From positions 1,161,692-1,225,691 of the forward strand of contig RHPI01002533.1 in NCBI GenBank assembly GCA_009103225.1: DNA of 64,000 nt, written 5' to 3'. Position numbers and translations under genes: made by a program. The notes under the pieces were generated by a model. It had not been told where the DNA came from, ran no database searches, and saw only the letters and a list, made by a program, of their open reading frames with translations. Positions 11,883-21,851 of the stretch are shown here, in pieces. Position 1 is the stretch's first letter, and each line of letters begins with the position of its first letter. Source of the DNA: Chlorokybus atmophyticus. Its lineage: Eukaryota; Streptophyta; Chlorokybophyceae; Chlorokybales; Chlorokybaceae.

Positions 11883-14651
11883 ATGGGAATGCCTGACATT
11901 CACGGAGACGAGCCGGTCGCTGTGCCTCCCACTTCGGTGGTGGAGTGCCTCCCGGCTCCAGGTTTTGAGGGTTTCGAGAAGCGCCTCGAACTGGATTTCT
12001 ACCCGCCCAAGTCACGATCTGACAAGGGCCTACGACAGTTGACTCGACCCCAGCTGGACAAGATGTTACAGATTGCCGAGTGCACCATTATTTCCCAGCT
12101 GAGCAACGACTTTTTTGACTCCTATGTGTTGTCGGAGTCGAGTCTCTTTGTCTACCCGACAAAGCTGGTGCTGAAGACATGTGGCACTACGGCACTGTTG
12201 AAGGTACACTTTGTTTTTGCCTTGCTTGTTTTTGGCCTGTTGTGCTTAATGGCTCTGTAGCTTACTCTGCAAGTCTCATGGGTTTTTTGTTGTATAGTTT
12301 GGCCAGTTGCACTTGTTGACATTGCAGCTCAGTCTTCTGCGAGTCTCATGGTTGTTCTGTTGTAGGCTGTGCCAAGCATCCTGGAGCTAGCAGGCCAGTT
12401 GAAGATGCCAATTCGCCGCGTGAAGTTCTCTCGTGGAACTTTCATGTTTCCTCAAGTCCAGCCATACCCTCATGGTAGCTTTGAACAGGAGACGGAGTTC
12501 CTGGAACGCTACTTTGGCAAGTTGGCTGGCGGCAGTAGAGCATTCGTGCTAGGTGATGCGCTAGGTGGGGGGCCGCACTGGCATGTCTACACTGCTGATG
12601 CCGAGGAAGTGGCAACTGAGTGCCATCGCACAATTGAAGTCTGCATGACGGAGCTGGACGAAGCCAAGGCTGCACAGTTCTTCCGCGGTCCAGACTACGT
12701 CAGTGCTGCAGAGACTACGAGGACCTCCGCAATCAATGAGCTTATTCCAAGTATGGAGATTGATGCCTTCATGTTTGAGCCATGCGGCTACTCCATGAAC
12801 GGAGTTGACGGTGCAGCGCACAGCACCATCCATGTGACACCTGAGTCTGGCTTCAGCTATGCCAGTTTTGAGGCCAGTGGCTGTGGCAGCGATCTGGACA
12901 TCCATGCACTGCTGGCAAGGGTGCTGAGCGTTTTCAAGCCAGGGCGTGTGTCTGTGGCAGTCACCATTGATGGTGCCTTGGCTGCAAAGCAGGGCATGTG
13001 GCCCATGGCTGTTTCTCCTGCGGGATACAAGGCCTTGAACGGGACACAGCAGTCGCTGCTTAATGGCGGAAGTGTTGCCTTCTATAACTTCACTCTTAAT
13101 GACGGACGCCCCCTGCGCGCAGCTCGGCGCGAACTGACGGCTACTGGCACTGCCTCCAAGGGAGGCAGCGGATCTGCTAACTGTGCCACTGCAGTCACCT
13201 CCGTGGCAAAGAAGGCCCAGCTGGAGGAGCAAGCTTTGCTGAAGCAAGTCAGCAAGCATGTTGATGCAGGCGACCTTGAAGCTGTGTATGATGCGTTTGG
13301 TGCTGTGCGCTTGGGCGGGAAGTCCATGTCTGCCGAGTACGATCGCTTCGCCAAGAGTTGCATTGTGGAGCAAGACTTGCAGGAGACATTCTATGTCATG
13401 GATTTGGGTGCAGTAGAGCGGCGCTGGGCGGAGTGGACACGTCTGCTGCCACGGGTGCAGGCCTATTATGCTGTCAAGTGCAACCCTGACAATGCTTTGC
13501 TGGCTGTGCTTGCTGCCCAAGGCGCCGGGTTCGACGTTGCCAGCAAGGCCGAGCTGTGCAAAGTCATGCAGCTTGGAGTGACTTCCGATCGCATCGTGTT
13601 CTCCAACCCCTGCAAACTTCCGGCGCACATTGCGCATGCTGCTGCAGCTGGTGTCCACCTGATGTCTTTCGATGCTGAGTCGGAGTTGCACAAGGTCAAG
13701 GTGTCAGATCCGAACGCAAGGATGTTGCTGCGCATCCGAGCGGATGACAAGCATGCCAGGTGTCCACTGGGCGTAAAGTACGGTGCGGAGCTGGCGGAAG
13801 TTGAGCACCTGCTTCGGACTGCACAGCACCTCGGTGTGAGAGTGGAGGGTGTAGACTTCCATGTCGGCAGCGGGGCAAGCGATCCAGGTGCATTCTCTGC
13901 AGCGATTGAAGCTGCTCGCCATGTGTTTGAGCTTGCGGAGCAGCTCGGGCTCCCCCAGATGACTGTCCTCGACATTGGTGGTGGATTTTCTGGTGGTGGC
14001 ATAGCTGATGGTCTTTCCTTCGCGGACGTCGCCCATGCTATCAATGTTGCCTTGGATCTGCACTTCCCGACCAGCTCCGGGGTGAGGGTGATAGCAGAGC
14101 CAGGCAGGTTCTTTGCAGAGTCGGCCGCAGCATTGGCGAGCAACATCTTTGGAACGCGCCTCAGGCGCAGCAACTCTGGCGAGCGCGTCCAGGAGTACTG
14201 GATCAGTGACGGTCTGTACGGTTCCATGAACTGCCTTCTGTATGATCATGCCACTCTCTTCGTCCGACCTCTTCAGCCTCATGGTGACACTGCCACTGGC
14301 TCCAAGCTGTACCGCTCCACTGTTTTTGGGCCAACTTGTGATGGTCTGGACACGGTTCTGAAGGACACCTGGCTGCCTCAGCTTGCTTGCGAAGATTGGC
14401 TTATGTTTTCTGACATGGGAGCCTATACCATGGCTGCTGGCAGCAATTTCAACGGCTTCGACAGCACTGCTGCTCCGGTGTTCTATGTTCGCTCCAGCAC
14501 TGCAACCGCAGGGGACAGTGACAGTGACATGGAAGACGGCGAAGTGGACTATAACAGCGAGGGACCTGCAGTGTCTGACCGCGGCCAGTTTTCCAGTGAT
14601 TCGGGCGCAGACAGCGATGGTAGCGAAGGCAGTGACGTAACCATGGTGTAG
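11883..14651 (+). CDS. Bifunctional S-adenosylmethionine decarboxylase / ornithine decarboxylase fusion
   Basis: Two exons (11,883-12,203 and 12,366-14,651, GT-AG intron, phase 0) encode 868 residues. Residues 1-360 are AdoMetDC: substrate/processing residues E29 and E32, the self-cleavage site in [10 protein letters not shown] (cut between E85 and S86, giving the pyruvoyl group), C100 in LKTCGTT, then S250 in PCGYSMNG and H263 in TIHVTPE. Residues 360-440 form a linker. Residues 440-816 are a fold-III ODC: PLP lysine K478 in YYAVKCNP, H606 in DFHVGSG, the glycine loop LDIGGGF (643-648), E685 in EPGRFF, D722 in SDGLYGS, and C765/D766 in FGPTCDG. All catalytic residues are present. A Ser/Asp/Glu-rich tail of about 50 residues ends the protein. 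The reactions are SAM to decarboxylated SAM and ornithine to putrescine, in the cytosol. The same domain order is known from Plasmodium; plants normally have separate genes. No frameshift or in-frame stop is present, and one exon spans the domain junction, so the fusion is not an annotation artefact. Confidence 0.96.
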
Positions 14652-14905
14652 TTGTACAACTGTTGTGATAGTTTTGTTTTGGCCAGTTGCGACTATTTTT
14701 TGTTGTGATTCTTACTTGGCTCGAGTTGAAGCCGTCAGCGTTTTTGTACGTTGTGTCGTGGGTCTTGACTGTCAGTGTCAGTGTTGTCGCTACTCAAGCC
14801 ACATTGTTGTCTGTGCATGATGGCATTTGCTGCTGCTCGCACACGGAAAGGTTGGCAGTTCTACATCACTGGTACCATGTGTAGTACAATGCACCGCAAC
14901 TAACA

Positions 14906-14910
14906 TGTAA
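14906..14910 (+). terminator. Probable poly(A) signal TGTAA
   Basis: TGTAA, the usual chlorophyte polyadenylation signal, lies 255 bases after the stop of the AdoMetDC-ODC gene. Assignment is by position and motif only. Confidence 0.5.
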
Positions 14911-16370
14911 TGCAGCCTTTCCATGCGTGGCCTGCAGCAGGCGCAGGCAACAGCACTGCAGCAATGGCGCCACCAGTGCAATGCAGTGTTGCGCTATGTT
15001 GAAGGCAGCCGCTGTTGAGGCCAGCCACCATTCTGGCAGCTGCGGCATAAACTGTGCAGCGTCGAGTCCTTTCAATGCACGTATATAATGCCTTTGCCTA
15101 CGTAGAACATCAAAGCTTGCACGCTTGTGGAATGCGTGTGCCTGTGGGCAGGGCTGCTGCGGGTGAGCGCGTCTACAGTGTAACACCAATCATGATACAG
15201 CTCTTTGATAATGTCTAGCAGCGCTTACAAATGCACATACTATCACCAGGTCAAATATGCTACCACACATGGCAACAGAGCATGCACCATGACAAGCAAG
15301 CATGCATGCTCCATTGACAAACTACGAGCACTGCTAAGCGTTGTACAGCGATGACAACCTGTGAGAGACATCCATGTTATGTTACATGCAAACTGCAACC
15401 GACTGCACTGGCAACAAGTTGATAAGCTGCTTCATCTGAACAAGGCGGTGCTAGACTCATGGAAGTGTTTGCTACATGCTGACGATGACCATAGCTAGAC
15501 GTACATCTTGTCATTGCCCTACTCAAGGCTATCACTCTATATCACTCCACCCAATCTGAACCCTCTCGCACGCGGTAAGGCAGCAGCTTGCTGGCTAGCT
15601 GCCGCTTGAGAGTCTGCAACTCATATTTTTGTGAAGCATACACGCAAGTGTTGTATAAAGCATATTAAGGTAACACAGATGATGGGAGTGTGACATACAA
15701 CAGCAAGATGGGTGCCTGGTGCAGGCAGCTGTGGGTGAGATGCAAGCGTGTGTGGGCGTGGTGACAGCGCAGGATCCTCCAAGTTTATTGAAGTATTTTG
15801 AAGTATTTTTGAAGTTCAAGCAGTGCTGGATGAAGCTGCCAACAAGAAAATGATCATAAGCGCTTGCATCCTCGCTCAAACTGACAAAGATGTTTAGGCT
15901 AAGACTACGTGGTGTGCTAGATAAGAATGACATTACCTGCCGGCGCTGTATTTGCAAGAGAATGACATCTGACTGGCGCTTTGCCTCAAGCAGCAATTGC
16001 AGCTCTTCTTTACTTCTTATCACGACTGCGATTCCACAACACGGGGTTATTAACTCCTAAATGCTCATCATTGGCAGTGCACACTTGGTGTCCATGCACA
16101 TCAGCTTTCTTCACACAAACATCAAGCTAACAACCATTACAATCACACCAGAACCACATACGTCGAGCGTCGAACACACTCCTTGTGTCCGTCAGTGCTG
16201 AGCGCTTGAGTGGCGAGAATGCCAAGCTGCAAAAGGCGAGTGCAACAATGTGGCCTTCTAAGTCGTTATGGAATCCATGAATGTTGAATTGTACTGCTAA
16301 ATGATTCAGCTATGTTTTTGTTGTGCATGCAGGGAGCGCTTGCATGACGGGCGTGGAGGACATCTGCTAG
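14911..16370. other. No recognised gene
   Basis: Short open frames occur on both strands (for example 15,595-16,023 minus) but none resembles a known protein. The end of this stretch, near 16,200, contains AGCGCTTGAGTGGCGAGAATGC-like sequence resembling 3,270-3,300 (about 20 bases, also seen near 8,098), so short dispersed repeats are present. Confidence 0.45.
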
Positions 16371-16374
16371 CATG

Positions 16375-16960
16375 CACGTTGGAGGGCACCGCATCCGCAT
16401 GCATGACACTGTGCGTGATGTCGTCGAAGTGATCACATGCGAGGCGGGGTTTACGGTCATACGGGAGCAGCTGGGTTGTCAGCCCGTGAGTCGCACGGTA
16501 AAGGCGAGGCACATGGTCGGCGCATGAACATGATGGCATCAGAGCCAGGCAACGATGCCAGATTGCTGTTGGACATGACGATCATTGTATCACTAGCCGT
16601 AGCTGATGCAGGCGCACGCGCGGCCTATTAGGGGAAGAGGCGGAAGTATCACGACCACTATCCCGCTGACACATTCGTCCCGCTGCAGCTGGCTATGGAG
16701 ACTTGCGGTTGGGTGGGGGAGCCATTCGTGTGGCTGCTCACAAATTGTGCGCGCCGAGTGGTGCAGCTGCGGGGCATCGAAGTGCGATACATGGTGCGCT
16801 TCGTGGCCAAGTATTGCCAGCGAGTGTCGGTAACACTATAGCAAGCACAAGCGACGGCGGTGCTGGCGCTCACCGTCCGCCTCACCAGGAGACGCCAGGA
16901 CGACACGCTCCCCGTGACGGCTCTGGCTAACGTTGATGCTCCAACTCATGATGATGTAAT
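16375..16960 (+). pseudogene. LINE-type retrotransposon, 3' end of the pol ORF (second copy)
   Basis: This is the same C-terminal domain as at 2.5-3.1 kb. It starts HDTVRDVVEVITCEAGF, has ARLLLDM at the nuclease-like strand, then KRRKYHDHYPADTFVPLQL and METCGWVGEP, and ends with a helical stretch containing AKYCQRVSVTL. The frame changes at about 16,490 and in-frame stops occur near 16,630 and 16,840, so it is dead. The 5' part is missing. Confidence 0.62.
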
Positions 16961-17559
16961 GTAGTGATTATACACATGTGTGGTAGTGATGATGTTAGTG
17001 GTTAAATTAGGCGTGATACTACTAGCCCACGGACCCATGCATTTCCATGTAATACACTTCTCCATTTTTGCTGCCCATAGTTTGCTTGGGTTGTTGATGG
17101 TAAGTTAAACATGTTGCTTTGTGGATGGTAAGGTAGACATCTCGCGAGGTGTTAGCTGCCCCCATCGTTCATTTGGTCGTTATGGACAATTTAAGGTTGA
17201 CAGCGGCTTGATTGTCCATCGTTCAACAAAGTTTAATTGGTTGTGTAAAAGCGGCATGCAGTGATGCAGCGGCACGAACCACTGTTATCCGTCTATTGCA
17301 CTCTTGATGTTGTGGAATTTGTGCTATTTAACATGTATTAAAAGGTATTGCCGTATCAATGGGTGCATGCATAATGTTTTTACAATGAGCTGGGAGGGAT
17401 TGGCAAGTATTTGCTATTGTCACTGCACACACACGCTTAAGCACTCCGCTCGTAAGCTGCAAACGCACGATGCTTGTCAAAGGCCTTGTTGGCCTGGTTT
17501 GTGATGAGGGTAGACTGCTACAGCTGTCCCTCGCTGCTGATGTACAGCAGTAACGACCG

Positions 17560-17838
17560 CATTGAGCGCATCCTCCTCTTGACAGGCAAGGTGATCCTCT
17601 AGCCTGTCTACTATACGCGCTCGTGCATGCCCGCGTGGTTAGTGATGTCATTGCCCACTACACCACCGTGTTGTCTCCCATGTACGTCGATGACACATTC
17701 TTGGTTGGCCCGGCTGAGGACGCAGCGGCGGCAGCAGCGAAGGTGCGCGCTGCTTTAAAGGCAGTGGGCCTGCATGTGCGTTGGAACATATCGTGCGCCT
17801 TCAGCCGTTTTGAGGTTCCTAGCATCTTGTTCACTTAG
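17560..17838 (+). pseudogene. LINE reverse transcriptase fragment (motifs B and C)
   Basis: The plus-strand frame reads QGDPLACLLYALVHARVV (RT motif B) and then MYVDDTFLVGPAED (motif C, YxDD with V), followed by GLHVRWN. The spacing matches LINE reverse transcriptases. It stops abruptly at about 17,838, where a Gypsy integrase in another frame begins, so a recombination or insertion junction lies here. The rest of the RT is absent. Confidence 0.7.
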
Positions 17839-17849
17839 AACCAACCCAG

Positions 17850-18790
17850 ATTAGATTCACGGGTGAAGATTTCGCCCATGCATTTTTCAAGAGATGGTAT
17901 TCACAACATGGTATGCCCATAGACATAAGCTCGGATAGGGATTCGCGGTTTACCTCGGCATTTTGGTGAGAATCGTGCCAAGCCTTAAATATTGAGGTAC
18001 AAATGTCAACCGCGTTTCATCCTCAAACGGATGGGCAAACCGAAAAAGTGAATTAAACGGTAGAACAACTTTTGAGGCATTACTCATTAAAGAACGTAAG
18101 GGATTGGGACACATATCTCCTTTTTGTTGAGTATGCCATAAATGACTCAGTGAATGAGTCAACGGGGATGACTCCCTTTTTGCTTGGAACCGGCCGTCAC
18201 CCATTGAGCCCAATTGAAGCTATGGGCAAAAGAATGGGTGGGAAGAAAAGGGTGAACCCATCAGCCGAAATATTGGCCAATCGATTAGGGCAAGTGCAAA
18301 ATGAGGCCACAAGGGCCTTTAAGGCCACTCAAAATCGTATGCGCCAATATGCCGATGCTCATAAGGCGGAGGCCGTTTTTCAAGTAGGTCAGCACGTCCT
18401 ACTTAGTGAAAAATATTCAAGTGCATTGGCTCCTACAATAGAAGGGGTCAGAAACTTATTACCACGATGGCTTGGACCATTTAAAGTAATAATCAAGATA
18501 GGGAGGTAAGTTATGAATTTGACTTGCCATCAGCCTTGAAAATGCATAATGTTTCCATGCCTCGGCGATAAGAAATTACCGCTCAGATGGGTTGGTGAAA
18601 CCACCACCACCCCCAATATTTTTTGAAGGAGATTGGGAGTATGAAGTCGAAGGAATTATGACTTATAAACGCTGAGATAATACAGGCGGCCGATCTCTAA
18701 ATTATTTTATGAAATGGAAGGGCCACTCGGTGGAAGCGTGCCAATGGGTTAACAAACCTGACATGCATTGTCCTCTTCTAAAATAAAGAT
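17850..18790 (+). pseudogene. Gypsy (chromovirus) integrase with C-terminal chromodomain, 5'-truncated
   Basis: The integrase core begins mid-domain (FFKRWYSQHGMPIDI) and shows the second catalytic Asp in SDRDSRFTS and the third acidic residue in HPQTDGQTEKVN. The C-terminal part has an intact 145-codon frame (18,072-18,509) with AINDSVNESTGMTPFLLGTG, the usual SPF/TPF-x-L-x-G segment, and RWLGPFK. At 18,625-18,785 a chromodomain follows (YEVEGIM, then YFMKWKGHSVEACQW). In-frame TGA after AFW, TAA after KVN and TGA in the chromodomain mark decay. It is followed by a purine-rich tract and an LTR. Chromodomains target integration to particular chromatin. Confidence 0.85.
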
Positions 18791-18987
18791 ATTGGAGAGA
18801 CCTCACAGCGGGCCAACAATGTAGTCCAGGTAGTCCATTTCTTGAAAAGATATCCACCTTTGGAAGAAAACTACACGATGTAACCTATTAAAGTATTGAT
18901 CATGCTTTGCGTGTCCTATGTAAAAGAAGCGTGTATGCACTCCGCGTGGACGCGCAGTGATTAAGTTGAGCGGGACGCTCAACACCT

Positions 18988-19000
18988 AAGGTGGGAGCAT
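18988..19000 (+). other. Polypurine tract before the 3' LTR
   Basis: The purine-rich AAGGTGGGAGCAT abuts the LTR start TGTTACGG. This is the expected plus-strand primer site of a Gypsy element. Confidence 0.6.
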
Positions 19001-19439
19001 TGTTACGGCATAGCTATTTAGCTAGCCATGTACAGTGTGTAAATGAATGTTAATTAGCGAAAGACAAAGGTTTAATAACCTTGTTTATATCTCAGTTTGT
19101 TACAGCTTGTAACATGCATGATGCTTTGTGAATGCATGTGTTTGTGTTTATGCTTTGGCATGAATGCGTGACATCGCTAATTAAAGACCTGGCTAATTAA
19201 GATGCATGAAAATGCTTTTAATTAAAATGATTAGACTAGGAATAACCTTATGTATGTATGTATGGGCATCTTAAACAGGAAGATAAGAGCACATTGACTT
19301 GAATATTGTGATCTATTTGGGTGATGTAGGGTTATGGGCTCAATCACTTGAAGCATCAGGAAAAAGAGCATGTATAATTATAGGGTTCATTTGAGGCCTT
19401 CCAAGGCGGCCCATGTGAATCATGAAAACATGTACCTAA

Positions 19440-19447
19440 TATATAAG
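19440..19447 (+). promoter_or_regulatory. TATA-like box inside the LTR
   Basis: TATATAAG lies 439 bases into the LTR and about 85 bases before a strong stem-loop, which is consistent with the U3/R boundary. Assignment is by motif and position. Confidence 0.45.
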
Positions 19448-19531
19448 AACGCGCTACCTACTTACCTACTTAATAGATTGCTAATTAGTGAAGTAGCGAT
19501 TACCCGAAAATGCAAGGAATAACCTAAATAA

Positions 19532-19567
19532 GCGCCGCGAGTTATTCACGCGGCGCTCCTTTTTTTT
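19532..19567 (+). terminator. GC stem-loop followed by T8 in the LTR
   Basis: GCGCCGCG, a 9-base loop, then CGCGGCGC make a perfect 8-bp GC stem, followed by TCC and eight T. The shape is that of an intrinsic terminator. In a nuclear LTR it more likely folds in the R region of the element RNA. Confidence 0.6.
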
Positions 19568-19670
19568 AGGTTAAAATGCCACCCGCGACTGGCAATCGCG
19601 GGCGCCTACCAAGTAGGTATGAAAGGCATTCGCGAGAACTAAGGTTAGTTTATGAGTGAACTAACAGAAC

Positions 19671-19929
19671 AGTTCACAAGTGAACTAAAGTGAATCAACC
19701 GATTAACTCACTTAGGACAATCCTAGTTCGCCAATTGATATAAGGGCGAATTAGGCCTAATTATTTCAAGCAAAGGGTACTAGGTTATTCGCGAAAAAAG
19801 TGAATCAAATTAATTCATTGAACTATTCGTGAAAGTAAATTACAAATAATTCATGTACCTTAGAGAGCTAAGCGAACCAACGAGCGGCAAAGATGAAACA
19901 TGATGAATTAATGAGTTCACCTGTGAACT
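19671..19929. repeat. Repeated AGTTCAC/GTGAACT dyads in the LTR
   Basis: Two 16-base dyads of identical arms with 2-base spacers lie at 19,671-19,686 (spacer AA) and 19,914-19,929 (spacer CT). Degenerate single arms recur at 19,940-19,970 and 20,110-20,150. They may be protein-binding sites or local RNA hairpins. Confidence 0.7.
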
Positions 19930-21159
19930 AAATAGTTCATAAGTGAACAAAACTTTAGTTCACAGTATCGGGGGAAGATGCCGCGAAAACGGCTAAGTCC
20001 CCAAGGGCCGCTAGGTGCATATGTAAGGGGGGCCGACGCCGCCCCCCATCACCGCACGCAAGAAATCGGTTGTTGTAGAATACCAAAGGGTGTTGGTTTT
20101 TAAAGTGAATTAACAAACAGTTCATAGACTTTAGTTCACTAGTGAATTAATGCTGAAATTAAAAATTAAACGATAGGGCAATAGGCGGTGCCTAAGCCAA
20201 GTATTAAAAGATGAACTATAAAAATAGTTCGTTCACACGCGACAAATTGTCGCGAAAATGGCTAAGGCATAGAGCGACGTACGCAAAGCGCGCGACGCCA
20301 GCTCCCAGTACAGCGGGAGGAATTTGCCCTTAAGAAAATTGTTGGGTGCATTAAAGGTTGCTAGTGAGCAAAGTGTCCAAGGTTTTAAGGGCTCTAAGTG
20401 GGCTAAGAGTGAACTAGCGACAGGCTAAGAGTCTGGAAAAGTTCCTAGCAAAGCATAGGTTGATTTTCTCAACCTTAAGTGGGTAGCTAGTCGCAGGTCA
20501 GCAGGGCCGACTTGGGGGCGCGGCAAAAGCTTGGGACTAAGGTGAGGCCCAAGTGATTCATGTTCCCATAACCCCTAGTTACTTAGTAGTTGTTAATTCA
20601 ACGACCGGTGGTTAGGAGGGTGTACGGTCACATGTACATAAGTTTGGGTTTGTATTATGTGATACCCTACAATGCCGTCGTAACAGGCCCCTTCAACAGC
20701 TGTTCGCGATCAGCTTAGCCTTGAACAGGGCTTTGCTAGACTGTTTTGCCCACGTCATGCATATGGCGGACGTTCCAGAGGTGCTCAGCTCGGGCGTACG
20801 TTAGTAACTAGCATTGCCTCATGCTATGGGCGGCGTTGGCCTGCGCGACGACCACGGCCAAGGTGGCGCCGGCAGCATTTCTTAGCAGTTGAGCGATGGC
20901 GCGCCATCCTGCGCGGCTATGCTCATTTGTCGCTTTGCATCGGTGGGGTCTACGCCTAATTTCAATCTTATGGTTGACATTATCACTTATTCTAGCCCTT
21001 TTATCACTCTCTGAGTGGTTAGAGGGCTCAACCGCTCGCTGAAAGGGGCCCCCTTTTAGCGTTGCGTGATTCGGCTTCTTAACTGACACAACACTTTGCA
21101 CCAAAGTCTTTGGGTGCTTTCACAACGTCACAGAGCCTGCGTCTGCAGCAGAATCTCAC

Positions 21160-21851
21160 CACAGCCATTGACACCACAGCTCGCGCTCAGCATGATTTCG
21201 GTCGCGGACGCTGCTCGCTTGCAGTCGGCTTCATTGGCCACACCCATTCCTGGCATACGTGCAGCTTTATTCATGTGGTTATTAGCTCACCAGTACCCGA
21301 GACGAGCATATGACATCTTGTATGCGCCACGGCCATTGCATTGTGTCACATGATGCTGTGCGCAAAGCTGTTGATGGCATCATGCGGGAGGCGAGCAACG
21401 TCATCTGTTGCGAGAAGACAAGGGTACTGCCTATCGGAAAGGGTGAGCGTCAAAGTCGTATGGACATCGATGCCTTTGAGAGGGGTCGAGACTTGCACAT
21501 GCTGCTCGTTGTTACCATCACCATCACCGGCAACCACTACCTAGCGGGATGAGCTGCGCGGAGCGCAAGAAGCGCTCAATGTACGCCGACGATTTTTCTA
21601 CAGACACACTGACCTCGTTGGTAATCGAGTCGCGTTTGGATGGGTTGCTTGTTGATGGACTTGTTCGCCACTTGTGCTCGCGCCGAGCGTTGAATGCTCG
21701 TGAGTTGGAGACGCGATATCTATTACGCATTGTGATTGCCTTACGGAAGGCGGCGCATATCCGTCACGTTCCAGCATGTGCAGGCCACATCCATTATGGC
21801 TCTAGCTGCAGCTGCAGCGCATGCAGCCCTCTCCTTGCATGTGTACGATAA
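21160..21851 (+). pseudogene. LINE-type retrotransposon, 3' end of the pol ORF (third copy)
   Basis: This is the same domain as the copies at 2.5 and 16.4 kb. DAARLQSASLATPIPGIRA comes first. A frame change leads to CIVSHDAVRKAVDGIMREA and RMDIDAFERGRDLHMLLVV. A second change leads to the tail RKKRSMYADDFSTDTLTSL and ALRKAAHIRHV. The two frame shifts mark it as dead. 20,686-21,160 before it holds nothing recognisable. Confidence 0.62.

Larger units (their letters stand above)
19001..20685 (+). repeat. 3' LTR of the chromodomain Gypsy element
   Basis: The segment begins TGTTACGGCA and ends TGCCGTCGTAACA, with the standard TG...CA ends and 7-base terminal inverted repeats TGTTACG/CGTAACA. Its length is 1,685 bases. 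It lies directly after a polypurine tract and the integrase frame. A TATA-like TATATAAG is at 19,440-19,447. The 5' LTR is not in the window because the element is truncated at 17.84 kb, so LTR identity cannot be used for dating. Confidence 0.82.

Noticed and set aside
12442-14282. Long open frames on the minus strand, including 376 and 253 codons
   Set aside because: They are shadows of the AdoMetDC-ODC coding exon. The plus strand has full catalytic motif sets and the minus frames show no domain.
11883-14651. Apicomplexan or dinoflagellate origin, suggested by the Plasmodium-like fusion
   Set aside because: The plant-type upstream ORF, the TGTAA signal and the transposon set point to the green lineage, and splice sites are ordinary GT-AG.
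15595-16023. 142-codon minus-strand frame as a gene
   Set aside because: No motif is recognisable and the composition (Cys, His, Ser, Thr) is that of random sequence; no splice-consistent neighbours were found.
19532-19567. Bacterial intrinsic terminator, implying prokaryotic DNA
   Set aside because: It lies inside a clear Gypsy LTR of a eukaryotic element, and the neighbouring genes have spliceosomal introns.
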